DNA of 64,000 bases, taken from contig CAWUFE020000007.1 of NCBI GenBank assembly GCA_963921345.3, positions 2,852,001 through 2,916,000 of the forward strand, in the 5' to 3' direction. Positions 8,772-17,687 of the stretch are shown one piece after another (positions within the stretch are counted from its first letter, which is position 1; each line of letters opens with the position of its first letter). The position numbers and the translations under genes were made by a program. Below the pieces are notes generated by a model. That model ran no database searches and was not told the DNA's origin. It was given only the letters and a program-made list of their open reading frames with translations. The DNA is from Hoeflea_A sp963921345. Lineage in GTDB: Bacteria; Pseudomonadota; Alphaproteobacteria; Rhizobiales; Rhizobiaceae.

Positions 8772-10011
8772 GACCCCGCAACCTCGCCTGGCGGCCGACG
8801 GAAACGCCTCCGCGTCAGCGGGCCCGCTGCGCGGCATTCGCGTGCTCGACATCGCGACAATCATCGCCGGACCGCTGGCCGGCGGCCTGCTTGCCGATTT
8901 CGGCGCCGAGGTACTAAAGGTCGAAATGCCTGACGGCGGCGACGGGCTGCGGGCGCTGCGGCCGCACAAGGACGGCGTGTCGCTGTGGGCCAAAGTGGTC
9001 AACCGCAACAAGAAGGGCATTACGCTCGACCTGCGCACACCGGATGGCGTGCGGATCCTGAAGAGCCTTGCAGCCGAGTGCGACGTGCTGATCGAGAATT
9101 TCCGGCCCGGCACGGTCGAGCGCTGGGGTATCGGTCCGGAGGAGCTTTGGGCGGTCAACCCGAAGCTGACGATCCTGCGGGTCAGCGCCTTCGGCCAGGA
9201 AGGCCCCTATGCCAGCCGGCCCGGCTTTGCCCGCATCGCTGATGCCATGTCGGGCTTCCTGTCGCTGTGCGGCCAGGCCGACGGCGCGCCGATGCATCCC
9301 GGCTACCCGATCGCCGATTCGGTGACCGGCCTGTTCGGGGCGCTCGGCATCCTGATGGCGCTGCTGGAACGGCAGAAAAACCCGGATGCGGCCGGCCAGG
9401 TCGTGTCGGTCTCGCTGTTCGAGTCGATGTTCCGCATCCTCGATTTCCTGCCCATCGAATACGATCAGCTCGGCGAAGTGCGGCAGCGCGCCGGCAACCG
9501 CAACCCTTATGCGGCACCCGGCAACTGTTATCGGTCGCGCGATGGCCGCTGGTGCACGGTCGCGGCCAGCACCCAGGCCCTGTTCGAACGGCTGGCAAAG
9601 GCGATCGGCCGCGACGACTTGATCGGCGACCCGCGCTTCGCAACCAACGTGCTGCGTTTAAGCCATGTCGATCAGCTGGACGCGATCATCAGCGCTTGGT
9701 TCGCCGGGCGTGATGCCGACGAAGCCTGTGCGCAGCTGGAGGCACATGCCGTCACGGCAGCGCGAGTGCGCACCATCGACGAGTTGTTCGCCGATCCGCA
9801 GGTCGCCGCCAACCGAATGATCGTCGGGCTCGACGATCCCGAGCTCGGCCCGGTGCGCATGCAGGGCGTGACGCCCACCTTCTCGCGCACCCCGGGCGCC
9901 GTGCACACGACAGGTCCGGCCCTCGGTGCCGACAATGACGACATCTACGCCGGCCGTCTCGGCCTGAGCGACACCGAAATCGCCACGCTTCGAGCGAAGC
10001 GGGTGATCTGA
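8719..10011 (+). CDS. CaiB/BaiF (family III) CoA-transferase
   Basis: A roughly 430-residue CoA-transferase that moves CoA between a donor thioester and a carboxylic acid. The family start GPLRGIRVLDIATIIAGPLA and the NKKGITLDLR segment are present. The Asp of IADSVTG is the expected covalent-intermediate residue. Translation start is uncertain: ATG 8719 overlaps the regulator by 53 bases; TTG 8764, straddling the regulator's stop, is equally possible, since conserved sequence begins after both. Its position between an IclR gene and an uptake system suggests it activates the imported acid. Confidence 0.9.
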   Translation: MRQTSSAPFSDQGVPLLETPQPRLAADGNASASAGPLRGIRVLDIATIIAGPLAGGLLADFGAEVLKVEMPDGGDGLRALRPHKDGVSLWAKVVNRNKKGITLDLRTPDGVRILKSLAAECDVLIENFRPGTVERWGIGPEELWAVNPKLTILRVSAFGQEGPYASRPGFARIADAMSGFLSLCGQADGAPMHPGYPIADSVTGLFGALGILMALLERQKNPDAAGQVVSVSLFESMFRILDFLPIEYDQLGEVRQRAGNRNPYAAPGNCYRSRDGRWCTVAASTQALFERLAKAIGRDDLIGDPRFATNVLRLSHVDQLDAIISAWFAGRDADEACAQLEAHAVTAARVRTIDELFADPQVAANRMIVGLDDPELGPVRMQGVTPTFSRTPGAVHTTGPALGADNDDIYAGRLGLSDTEIATLRAKRVI

Positions 10012-10036
10012 CAAAAGGAAATGGAGGAAACTCGAA

Positions 10037-11032
10037 ATGAAACGCGTACTGACAGTATTGAGCGCCCTGGCCCTGGCGGCGCTCGCCCCGGCCGCAGGCC
10101 TGACCAACGACAAGGCACAAATCTCGCTGATTACCGGCCCCTTCGGCACCGGCTCCTACGTGCTGGGCAACGCGGTGGAGCAGATCGTCGCCAAGCACTC
10201 CGACACGGTGCAGGTCACTTCGTCGGAAACGCCGGGCCTGGTCTACAATGCCAAGCAGATGAACAAGGACCCGGACATGAAGAAGAACACCTTCATGGCC
10301 TTCACCACTGGCATCAACTATCTGGCGACCAGCGGCCAGAAGCCGTTCAATGAAAAGCTGCCCGACGTTAAGCTGATCGGCAATTACCTGCTCGGCTCGG
10401 TGTGGCTGGCGACCTTCGACCCGTCGATCAAGACCGCCGCCGATCTCGAGGGCAAGACGATCGCGCTCGGCCGGCCGCCACAGATCCTGTGGACGATCGA
10501 GCCGATGCACATCATCCGCGACGGCTGGAAGATGGAAGACAAGATCACCATCGAACGGCTGGGCACCAAGGACGCCGCCCAGGCGCTTCTCAACGGCTCG
10601 GTCGATGCGGCGATCGTCGGCGGCTATGCCGACCCGCTGACCGGCGAATTCAAGCCGAGCCCGCAGACCGTCGAACTGCTTGCCTCGGGCAAGACGCTCT
10701 ACCACATTCCGTGGGGCAAGGCGGCCGTGCAGGCGGTCATCGACAAGGGCATCGCCATGAACCACCTGGCGGTGCCGGCCGGCTCGGTCGACGGCATCGA
10801 CAGCGATCTCGAGGGCTTCTTCGACGCCATCGCCTGGGTGTCCTATCCGGAACTCGACGAGGACGCGGCCTATGAGGTAACGCGAACCCTGATCGAGAAT
10901 GTCGGCCAGTTCGGCGACTATCACGCGCTCGGCAAGCTGATGTCGGCCGAGTCGCTCGCCTATGGCTGGGATCCGGAAAACATCCATCCGGGCGCCCTGC
11001 GCGCCTATCGCGAAGCCGGCGTGATCGAGTAA
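10037..11032 (+). CDS. TAXI-family TRAP transporter solute-binding protein
   Basis: A 331-residue periplasmic binding protein. A signal peptide spans about residues 1-22. The family pattern follows: ISLITGPFGTGSYVLGNAVE, ILWTIEPMHII and VDAAIVGGYADP. TAXI proteins deliver substrate to fused TRAP permeases, and exactly such a permease follows 25 bases later. A strong GGAGG precedes the ATG. The substrate is an organic anion of unknown identity. Confidence 0.9.
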   Translation: MKRVLTVLSALALAALAPAAGLTNDKAQISLITGPFGTGSYVLGNAVEQIVAKHSDTVQVTSSETPGLVYNAKQMNKDPDMKKNTFMAFTTGINYLATSGQKPFNEKLPDVKLIGNYLLGSVWLATFDPSIKTAADLEGKTIALGRPPQILWTIEPMHIIRDGWKMEDKITIERLGTKDAAQALLNGSVDAAIVGGYADPLTGEFKPSPQTVELLASGKTLYHIPWGKAAVQAVIDKGIAMNHLAVPAGSVDGIDSDLEGFFDAIAWVSYPELDEDAAYEVTRTLIENVGQFGDYHALGKLMSAESLAYGWDPENIHPGALRAYREAGVIE

Positions 11033-11057
11033 GACGGCTCGGACGGAGGCTGGATTG

Positions 11058-13001
11058 ATGTCGGTCGAAACGGCAGATGCAATGAGCGGGACCTCGGGCG
11101 ATAGCCTGCGTGGTCTCGCCCGTCGCGCCCTTCTGGTGCTCGGGCCGTGCATGGTGCTCTACCACATGGTCAGCGCCCAGTTCCTGCTGATCGGCAGCAT
11201 CGAGCATCAGAACATCCATCTGGCCTTCGTCTTTACCCTGGTGTTCCTGTCGGCGATGGCGGCGAGCCGGTCGCGGCTGCGCCTGGCGGTCAACGGCCTG
11301 CTGCTCGTCGGCGGCCTCGCCGTCACCGCCTATGTGGGCTTCAATCTCGGACACCTGGAGGAGCTCTACGGTTTCCCCGAGCCGATGGACGTGCTGGTCG
11401 GCGTCGTCATCATCCTGCTGGCGCTGGAGGGCACGCGCCTGGCCTGGGGCTGGACGCTGCCGATCGTCGCGGCCGTGTTTGTCGGCTATTTCCTGTTCGG
11501 CCACTGGATCCCCGGACCGCTGTTCCACCGGCCGTTCAGCTTCGACTATGTGATTTCTTACCTGTCGATCGGGCTGTCGGGGGTCTACGGCAATTTCCTC
11601 TCTATCTCGGCCAACCAAATTTTTTTGTTCGTTGTGTTCGGCGCGCTGCTCGGCGTTATGAACGTCACCGACGCGCTCAACGAGATCGGCAAGCTCGCCG
11701 GCGCCCGGCTGAAGGGCGGTCCGGGCCAGACGGCGGTCATTTCCAGCTCGCTGGTTGGCATGGTGTCCGGCGCCTCGGTCGCCAATGTGGCGATCACCGG
11801 CGCCTTCACCATCCCTTATATGAAGCGTGTCGGCTATTCCGGGGCGCTCGCCAGCGGCATCGAGGCAACGGCCTCGACGGGCGGCCAGCTGATGCCGCCC
11901 GTTATGGGCGCCGCCGCCTTCCTGATGGCCTTCTTCGTCGGGGTGCCCTATGCCGAGATCATGCTGGCCGGCATTCTGCCGGCGATCCTGTTCTACCTCG
12001 GGGTCATGGCGGCGGTGCAGTACGTGTCGGTCGCCGAGCAGATCGAGCCGCCGCGCGAGGCCGCCGATCTCGGGCTGATCCTGCGCGGCCTGCCGCTGTT
12101 CGTCATTCCGCTCGGCATCATCACCGTGCTGCTGCTGATGCGCATGAGCCCGAGCGTCGCCGCGTTCTGGGCCATCGTCTCGGCCTTCGTGCTGAGTTTC
12201 TTCCGGCCCGGCCCGAAGCCGACCGCGCGGGAGTTCCTGGAAGCGCTGACCAACGGTGCCGCGATCGGCGCCAAAATCGGCATCTCGCTGTGCGTCGTCG
12301 GGTTGATTTCGCAGACGCTGATCACCACCGGCCTCGGTGCCAAGATCGCCGGCCTGGTGGAACTCTTGAGCGCCGGCAACATGCTGATCGGCTTGTTCAT
12401 CACCATGATCGTGTCGATCATCCTCGGCTGCGGCGTGCCGCCGGTGGCCGCCTATAGCCTGGTCGCCATCGTCGCCGTGCCGACGCTGATCAAGATGGGC
12501 GTGCCGGCGATCTCGGCGCATTTCTTCTGCTTCTATTTCGCCATCCTGTCGGCGGTGACGCCGCCGGTGGCACTCGGCGCGCTGGCGGCGTCGGCCATAT
12601 CAGGCGCCAACTATTTCGCCACGTCGATGAAGGCTTTCAAACTGTCGATCGCCGGCTTCATCATCCCCTATCTGATCGTCTTCAACCCGCTCCTGAACCT
12701 GCGTTCCGAAAGCGTGACGACCACCGTGCTGTCGCTGATCGCCATCCCGGTCGCGCTGCTCGCCATGACGATGCTGATCTACGGGGTGCAGAAGGTACGG
12801 CTGACATCGGTCGAGCGGCTGCTGGCCGCATTCGCCACCCTGTCGATGTTCGGCTACGCGACCTTCGGCCACGACCGCTGGGGCGGCGCAGGCATCGCGC
12901 TGTTCGCGCTCGGCCTCGCCGCCTTCGCGGCGCTGGTCGTCAGCCAGCGTGGCCGGGCGCGGCCGGCCGGGCCGAGCCGAGGTGATCCTGTTCGCCCCTA
13001 G
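11058..13001 (+). CDS. TRAP transporter fused permease (4TM-12TM)
   Basis: A 647-residue inner-membrane protein joining the small DctQ-like and large DctM-like subunits, the form that works with TAXI binding proteins. Visible DctM hallmarks are SSSLVGMVSGASVANVAITG, ATASTGGQLMPPVMGAAAFL and LGCGVPPVAAY, the two re-entrant loops that bind sodium and substrate. ATG at 11058 follows GGAGG at good spacing; a TTG lies one codon earlier. The 3' end overlaps a minus-strand gene by 62 bases. Confidence 0.93.
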   Translation: MSVETADAMSGTSGDSLRGLARRALLVLGPCMVLYHMVSAQFLLIGSIEHQNIHLAFVFTLVFLSAMAASRSRLRLAVNGLLLVGGLAVTAYVGFNLGHLEELYGFPEPMDVLVGVVIILLALEGTRLAWGWTLPIVAAVFVGYFLFGHWIPGPLFHRPFSFDYVISYLSIGLSGVYGNFLSISANQIFLFVVFGALLGVMNVTDALNEIGKLAGARLKGGPGQTAVISSSLVGMVSGASVANVAITGAFTIPYMKRVGYSGALASGIEATASTGGQLMPPVMGAAAFLMAFFVGVPYAEIMLAGILPAILFYLGVMAAVQYVSVAEQIEPPREAADLGLILRGLPLFVIPLGIITVLLLMRMSPSVAAFWAIVSAFVLSFFRPGPKPTAREFLEALTNGAAIGAKIGISLCVVGLISQTLITTGLGAKIAGLVELLSAGNMLIGLFITMIVSIILGCGVPPVAAYSLVAIVAVPTLIKMGVPAISAHFFCFYFAILSAVTPPVALGALAASAISGANYFATSMKAFKLSIAGFIIPYLIVFNPLLNLRSESVTTTVLSLIAIPVALLAMTMLIYGVQKVRLTSVERLLAAFATLSMFGYATFGHDRWGGAGIALFALGLAAFAALVVSQRGRARPAGPSRGDPVRP

Positions 13002-13338
13002 CCAGATACCAGGACAGCAGCGCCAGCAGCGCAAAGCCGCCGTGTATCGAAATGCCGACCGGCTGCTCGCTTGCCGGGATTCCCATGCCGAGAGTTGCGA
13101 TCAGGAGCGCTTCCGGCACGTGCCAGACGAGCAGAAGCAGCGTCAGCACCCGGCGGACCTGCACGGGAAACGTCAGCGAGGTGAAGATGACGGCGCTGTG
13201 GAACAGATATCCCAGCGCGCCCATCATGCCGAGAGTGCTTGTCAGTGCCGTGGTATCGCTGAGCGCGATCCAGGCGGCCCAACTTCCGAAAACCAGCGAC
13301 GCCACGCCGAGTAACACCAATATCAGTTTGGAGATCAT
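12940..13338 (-). CDS. Small four-helix membrane protein, function unknown
   Basis: A 132-residue hydrophobic protein with about four membrane helices: residues 4-25, 35-55, 62-83 and 98-113. No family is recognised. It overlaps the end of the TRAP permease gene convergently and lies 15 bases after the monooxygenase gene on the same strand, so the two are likely one transcript under TetR control. Confidence 0.6.
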   Translation of the reverse strand: MISKLILVLLGVASLVFGSWAAWIALSDTTALTSTLGMMGALGYLFHSAVIFTSLTFPVQVRRVLTLLLLVWHVPEALLIATLGMGIPASEQPVGISIHGGFALLALLSWYLARGEQDHLGSARPAAPGHAG

Positions 13339-13353
13339 CTCCCTGCTCCTTCT

Positions 13354-13665
13354 CTAAGCTCTGTTTGGGAACGGCAGTTCGCGGGCGACCTCATAGACCT
13401 TTGCATCCATCGAAGTCGTCGCGAAGCCGCTCAATGCCTGCTGGAATGCCGCCATATGCGGCGTCGTGAAGTGCGGAACCAGCGCTTCCATCGACTCCCA
13501 CATTTCGTAGATGCGAACGATGCGCGCGTCGTTGACGTCGACGGACGAGACATATTTCAGGCAGCCCGGTTCCTTTGCCGTCTCCTCGTCCATGACTCGG
13601 AAGGCCTGCTGCACCGCATCACCCAGCTCCGCGGCGAAAACAACGTCCACTGTGACGATCAGCAT
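13354..13665 (-). CDS. Antibiotic biosynthesis monooxygenase (ABM) domain protein, putative quinol monooxygenase
   Basis: A 103-residue ferredoxin-fold protein of the ABM/YgiN type: N-terminal beta strand LIVTVDVVF, then EPGCLKYVSSVD, YEMWESMEAL and HFTTPHMAAFQQAL, all in the usual order. Members oxidise quinols or aromatic compounds without cofactor, or degrade reactive metabolites. It is divergent from a TetR regulator, with an extended palindrome between them. A regulated detoxification role is inferred. Confidence 0.85.
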   Translation of the reverse strand: MLIVTVDVVFAAELGDAVQQAFRVMDEETAKEPGCLKYVSSVDVNDARIVRIYEMWESMEALVPHFTTPHMAAFQQALSGFATTSMDAKVYEVARELPFPNRA

Positions 13666-13690
13666 GATAATTTCCTCTCCATTTCATGGC

Positions 13691-13741
13691 GACAAATTAT
13701 GTCTCTTTGTCGCCATTGTTGACAAAGAGACACTGTTTGTC
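13691..13741. promoter_or_regulatory. Extended palindromic operator between monooxygenase and TetR genes
   Basis: TGTCTCTTTGTC (13700-13711) and GACAAAGAGACA (13721-13732) are exact inverted copies with 9 bases between. The symmetry resumes outside with GACAAA (13691-13696) and TTTGTC (13736-13741), giving 18 of 21 paired positions per arm. TTGACA -35-like hexamers occur on both strands (13719-13724 plus; 13738-13743 minus), so a bound repressor would cover both divergent promoters. Confidence 0.75.
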
Positions 13742-13752
13742 AATATGCCGCC

Positions 13753-14313
13753 ATGACGAGGGACGAAAATATTCTCAGTGCCGCCATCCAGGTGTTCATG
13801 CGCTACGGCATCCGGCGAACGACCATGAACGACATCGCAGAAGAGGCGGGCCTCGTGCGGCAGACGCTCTACAAGGCCTATTCAAACAAGGACGAGGTCC
13901 TGTGCGCGGCGATCCGCTTCTATTCCGACAAGTCGCTGGCGGCGATCAGAAAAGGCTGGGCGGAGGCGGACAGTCTCGGCGCAAAGCTGGATGTCTATTT
14001 CGAACAGGCGATCGTCACGTCCTACGCCGTCGTCAGGGCGTCGCCCGATGCAGCCGACATGATCGGCGGCTACAACGCCGCTGGAAAGGCCGAGATCCTG
14101 CGCGTGCAGACACAGAAGAAGGACGCGATCGCGGAGATCCTGGCGCCTTTTTCCAAAGCCATCGAGGCGGCCGATATGAGCGTCGACCAGTATGCCGACT
14201 TCATCCAAAACGCGTCGATCGGGCTCAGGGATACGGCCCAGAGCGAAGAGCATCTGACGGCACTGCTCGCTGCCCTCAAGGCCAGCATCCTGTCGCTCAC
14301 GGGGGCGGATTAG
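13753..14313 (+). CDS. TetR/AcrR family transcriptional regulator
   Basis: A 186-residue repressor. The helix-turn-helix is typical: ILSAAIQVFMRYGIRRTTMN, DIAEEAGLVRQTLYKAYSNK. The C-terminal ligand-binding domain is all-helical and not assignable to a ligand. It is transcribed away from the ABM monooxygenase and small membrane protein genes with the palindrome in between, which suggests repression of both directions. Confidence 0.92.
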   Translation: MTRDENILSAAIQVFMRYGIRRTTMNDIAEEAGLVRQTLYKAYSNKDEVLCAAIRFYSDKSLAAIRKGWAEADSLGAKLDVYFEQAIVTSYAVVRASPDAADMIGGYNAAGKAEILRVQTQKKDAIAEILAPFSKAIEAADMSVDQYADFIQNASIGLRDTAQSEEHLTALLAALKASILSLTGAD

Positions 14314-14348
14314 GAGTGCCTGGTGGCACATACCGGGGCTGCAATTTT

Positions 14349-14421
14349 GGGGACAGTTTACTTAATTCCCATCAGCATCAAAATACGATAAGATACGGAA
14401 AGAATTAAGTAAACTGTCCCC
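14349..14421. repeat. REP-like palindromic sequence
   Basis: GGGGACAGTTTACTTAATTC (14349-14368) and its exact 20-base reverse complement (14402-14421) enclose a 33-base spacer. The outer flanks (AATTTTG / CGAAATTTTG) add a few more pairs. Sequences of this GGGGACAGT...TTAATTC type are, as I recall, commonly seen around REP-associated tyrosine transposases, but no such transposase is present here. It sits between two convergent genes, where it could also terminate transcription. Confidence 0.75.
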
Positions 14422-14462
14422 GAAATTTTGGCACCGCGTATCCCCACCCGAATCAGGCTTCC

Positions 14463-16082
14463 CTAACCGCGCACTTTCGGCAGATGCAGGTGTTTCCACG
14501 GCGACGGGAATTCGCCGACCGGCACTTCGATGACAACCGGTCCGTCGAATGCGATGGCCTCTCGCAAATGCCGGCGTAGTTCGTCGGGCGTTTCGGCCCG
14601 CACGCCGCGCACACCGAAACTCTCCGCCAACTTGACGAAATCCGGGCTGCTCAGGTCGGAGGCGATGTAGCGGGCATCGAAGCGGTCGCGCTGGAAGCCG
14701 CGGACATTGCCGTAGGCGTCGTCCTTCATGACGATGACAGTGAGCGGGATGGCGTGATGCCGGGCGGTCGCCAGTTCGGCGATGCAAAACAGCGCCCCGC
14801 CGTCGCCGTTGATCGATACGACCGGCACGTCGCGGCGCGCATGCGCCGCTCCCAGTCCGGCGGCCAGGCCCCAGCCGAGCGTGCCCTGGTAGCCTGTCGA
14901 CAGGTAGGTGCGCGGACGGTGCACCGGATAGGCGATGCGCGAAACGTAGGCGATCTGGGTCATCTCGTCGACCAGAATGCCGTCCTCCGGCATGACTTCG
15001 CGGATGGCCGACAGCCATTCGATCTGCGGTGCGAGATCGCGGGCGTGATCGGGCGCCTCGTGCAGTTCGACGATCCTCGCCCGCCATTCGTCCCGCGACG
15101 GCTGCGACCGGGCGATCGTCGCGTTGAGGTCCGGCAAGGCGTGCGTCAGATCGGCGTGGATGCCGACGGTCGCCGGACGGAACTTGTCCAGCATGTCCGG
15201 GTCGACGTCGACCTGCACGATCTTGAGATCGTCGTCAAAACCCCATTGCATCTGCATCATTAATCGCGTGCCGAGACCGATGACCAGGTCGCAGTCCGGC
15301 CACAGCGCATGCGCCTGCGGCAAGCCGATCGACAACGGGTCGTCGGCCGGCATGACCCCGTGGCCGGTGCGATGGGCCACCACGCCGGCCGAGATGCTGC
15401 GCGCTAGACGAGCGACCTCCTCGCCGCAATCGCGGGCGCCGCCTCCGACCGCGATCAACGGTCGCCGCGCCTGGTCGATCAACCGGGCAGCCTCCTCGAT
15501 CGAACCCGGATCTGCCGGCAACCGGGCCGGAGGATCGACCCGCAGATCCAGCGGATCAAACGTCGCTTCGCGGTTCCAGATATCCGCCGGCACTTCCAGC
15601 CCGGCCGGGCGCTGTCGCTCCGACAGCATAGCCCGCCAGGCGGTGCTCAACTGCTCCGCCGCGTGATCGCCGTCGATGACTCGGTCGGCATGTTTTGTCA
15701 GCGACTGCAAGGTCTCCAGCTGCCCCTCGATTTCGTGCAGCACGCCGCCGCGTCGGCCGATCGCATTCGACGGGATCTGTCCGATCAGCGCAAACACAGG
15801 CGCATTCAGCGCATAGGCCGTCGCCAGCGCGGCGCAGCCGTTGAGGAAGCCTGGGCCCGGCACGATCGAAAACGCCTGCGGCTCGCCGGTCGCGAGCGCC
15901 GCCCCCAGCGCCATGTAGGCCGCCCCCTGTTCGTGGCGCGTATGGATCGGCCGCAACGCGTCCTGGCGATGGTAGAGCGCATCGAAGAACGGATCGTTCT
16001 GCACGCCGGGCAGGCAATAGAGATTGTCGATCCCGTTGGCGATCAGGAATTCGACGGTCAGTTGCGCGACGGTCTGGGGCAT
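14463..16082 (-). CDS. Thiamine diphosphate-dependent enzyme, acetolactate-synthase-like
   Basis: A 539-residue ThDP enzyme with the three domains of the IlvB/benzoylformate decarboxylase superfamily. The N-terminal catalytic Glu is in HTRHEQGAAYMA, and the C-terminal ThDP motif runs from GDGGALF to DDAYGN. It lacks an IlvN-type partner gene and an obvious FAD-loop signature, so it is unlikely to be the housekeeping acetolactate synthase; decarboxylase, carboligase or sulfoacetaldehyde-type activities remain possible. ATG at 16082 has GGAAG nearby. Confidence 0.85.
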   Translation of the reverse strand: MPQTVAQLTVEFLIANGIDNLYCLPGVQNDPFFDALYHRQDALRPIHTRHEQGAAYMALGAALATGEPQAFSIVPGPGFLNGCAALATAYALNAPVFALIGQIPSNAIGRRGGVLHEIEGQLETLQSLTKHADRVIDGDHAAEQLSTAWRAMLSERQRPAGLEVPADIWNREATFDPLDLRVDPPARLPADPGSIEEAARLIDQARRPLIAVGGGARDCGEEVARLARSISAGVVAHRTGHGVMPADDPLSIGLPQAHALWPDCDLVIGLGTRLMMQMQWGFDDDLKIVQVDVDPDMLDKFRPATVGIHADLTHALPDLNATIARSQPSRDEWRARIVELHEAPDHARDLAPQIEWLSAIREVMPEDGILVDEMTQIAYVSRIAYPVHRPRTYLSTGYQGTLGWGLAAGLGAAHARRDVPVVSINGDGGALFCIAELATARHHAIPLTVIVMKDDAYGNVRGFQRDRFDARYIASDLSSPDFVKLAESFGVRGVRAETPDELRRHLREAIAFDGPVVIEVPVGEFPSPWKHLHLPKVRG

Positions 16083-16493
16083 CAGGATCTTCCGCGGTTG
16101 ATTTGGGCCTGTAACTTCGACCGTATCGGGAGCGCTTTGTCCAGCCAGACCCCCGGCGTGAAAGGCATTCTCGTCTCAGCAGGGCGTCAGTCGGGCAACC
16201 GCCGCCCATGAAGGGTGCCCATCCTCGAATCGAGCTTGCGCGAAGCCGGCACCACCGGCAAGACGGTGCACCCAACAACGCGGGCGTGGATAGGTGGGAC
16301 CAATAAGCCAACATCAAGGCGTCATACCTCCCATCTGGGGGATATCGTTTGTAATGTGATCGAATATTGTCGGTGTTTGTTGACTCTCTGTCCGCTGGAT
16401 GCGACGAGGCGGCGTATCCAAATCTCTTGTTTTGGTTGTGTTACTTTGGTTTCTTCTATTGTGTGCTCCACCCGCCTTGCGTCTGCTCTTTTA
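16083..16493. other. Intergenic region, nothing recognised
   Basis: About 410 bases between the ThDP enzyme gene and the first DUF922-type gene. The last 150 bases turn AT-rich, as expected for a promoter. The frame of the downstream gene is open through part of it without a family match or clear start. I see no RNA gene or repeat. Confidence 0.4.
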
Positions 16494-17012
16494 ATGCGAA
16501 CAGCCTTCTGGGCAATAGTGATGGCCGTTGTGATCTCCGGCTGTACGACCGGTTCGCTTTCAACGGTGTACTATGATGTGCCCGGAACCGAATTGAAGCA
16601 GGCGTTAAAGCAGGTGTCGCTTCACGGTCCCAACAACGGAAAGGCCATAGGACAAGCGGCGGTTTCCATGAGTTTGGATGCAGAGGTCTTAGAGACTTCG
16701 AGTGAATGCCGTCTTCGACGAGCCCGGATTGACCTCGACGTGAAGGTTACGCTTCCCCGTTTTACCGATGCCAACAAATCCGACGCAAGAACGCGCGCTG
16801 CCTTCAGATATGTGGAACGGCATGTGAGGGAACATGAGCAGGTGCATGTTCAGATCGCCCGGCGCCATGTCCGCATGATGGAACGAGAGCTGAGGAAGAT
16901 CCCCCCGCAGCCGACCTGCAAAAGGTTGCGTCGCGAGGTTGACAAAGTTCTTGAGAAGGGCCGTCGGGCGCATGTCAGGGAACAGCGGGAATTTGATGCC
17001 AAAGAGGGATAG
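16494..17012 (+). CDS. DUF922-type lipoprotein with HExxH zinc-protease motif
   Basis: A 172-residue exported protein. The lipobox VVISGC near residue 17 suggests lipid anchoring. The body follows the DUF922 family (predicted secreted Zn-dependent proteases): YYDVPGTE at the start, ARIDLDVKVTLP, then HEQVHVQIARRH, where HEQVH fits HExxH. Two Cys (near ECRLRR and TCKRL) may form a disulfide. The start is not certain because no good ribosome site is seen at ATG 16494. A paralogue follows directly. Confidence 0.7.
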   Translation: MRTAFWAIVMAVVISGCTTGSLSTVYYDVPGTELKQALKQVSLHGPNNGKAIGQAAVSMSLDAEVLETSSECRLRRARIDLDVKVTLPRFTDANKSDARTRAAFRYVERHVREHEQVHVQIARRHVRMMERELRKIPPQPTCKRLRREVDKVLEKGRRAHVREQREFDAKEG

Positions 17013-17037
17013 GGCAGGACGAATTCAAGACCCACGG

Positions 17038-17604
17038 ATGCTGCGGTCGGGTGAGTGCATCACCCCACCCCGTGGCACAATAGTACCGCTAGCCGTGGTG
17101 ATGATTGCCCTTGCCAGTTGCACGACGGTTCCGGTCACGACAGTCGATCAAGATGTCAAGGGCACAACGATCGAACAGGTGATAAACGAACTATCGAAGA
17201 AAAGCTCATCGGAGATTGGTACCACGACGGTCGACATGAGCCCGCAGGTCTTTCTCGTCGAATCATCGGATGAGTGCAGGGTCGCAAGAGCTTTCGTAAA
17301 GTATGATGTCGAAGTTGTGTTGCCCCGTTTTTCTGAATCCAGGCAGATGGATCCGAAAGCACGTGCCGTACTGCAAGAGGTGCGGCTGCTCACAAGGGAT
17401 ATTGCGCGGAGCCACAGGGAAATTGCGAAGTACCACGCCCGGGAGATAGGGCGCCAGCTTAGGAATCTGTCTCCGGAGCAAACGTGCAAACGGTTGTTTG
17501 CGGTGGCCAAGCGGACGGTTCAAAAGGGCTATCGGGCCTACGATAAGGATCGGGATCGTTTCGACGCCGAACTGAAGGCAGCCATACGGAAGGCTTCAAG
17601 CTAG
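17038..17604 (+). CDS. DUF922-like lipoprotein paralogue lacking the zinc motif
   Basis: A 188-residue exported protein with lipobox IALASC. Its body matches the previous gene position by position: VDQDVKGTTIEQ, DECRVARAFVKYDVEVVLP, then TCKRL. Where the first copy has HEQVH, this one has SHREIAKYHARE, so the HExxH motif is lost. It looks like a tandem duplicate turned into a non-catalytic partner. ATG 17038 gives a sensible signal peptide; ATG 16996 is an alternative overlapping the first gene. Confidence 0.65.
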   Translation: MLRSGECITPPRGTIVPLAVVMIALASCTTVPVTTVDQDVKGTTIEQVINELSKKSSSEIGTTTVDMSPQVFLVESSDECRVARAFVKYDVEVVLPRFSESRQMDPKARAVLQEVRLLTRDIARSHREIAKYHAREIGRQLRNLSPEQTCKRLFAVAKRTVQKGYRAYDKDRDRFDAELKAAIRKASS

Positions 17605-17687
17605 AGAAGCTGTGCCGGTGTCGATTTCCTCCTGGAGGGATCAGATCAGGGATTATCTCTCTTTACCGCAGTGCCCTTTTTGCTCGT

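Noticed and set aside
11147..12521. Long open frames on both strands over the TRAP permease gene
   Set aside because: Arg/Gly/His-rich translations without domains are typical shadows in GC-rich genes; the permease frame explains the DNA.
16215..16493. N-terminal extension of the first DUF922-type gene
   Set aside because: The frame is open but would bury the lipobox signal inside the protein; the composition is non-coding.
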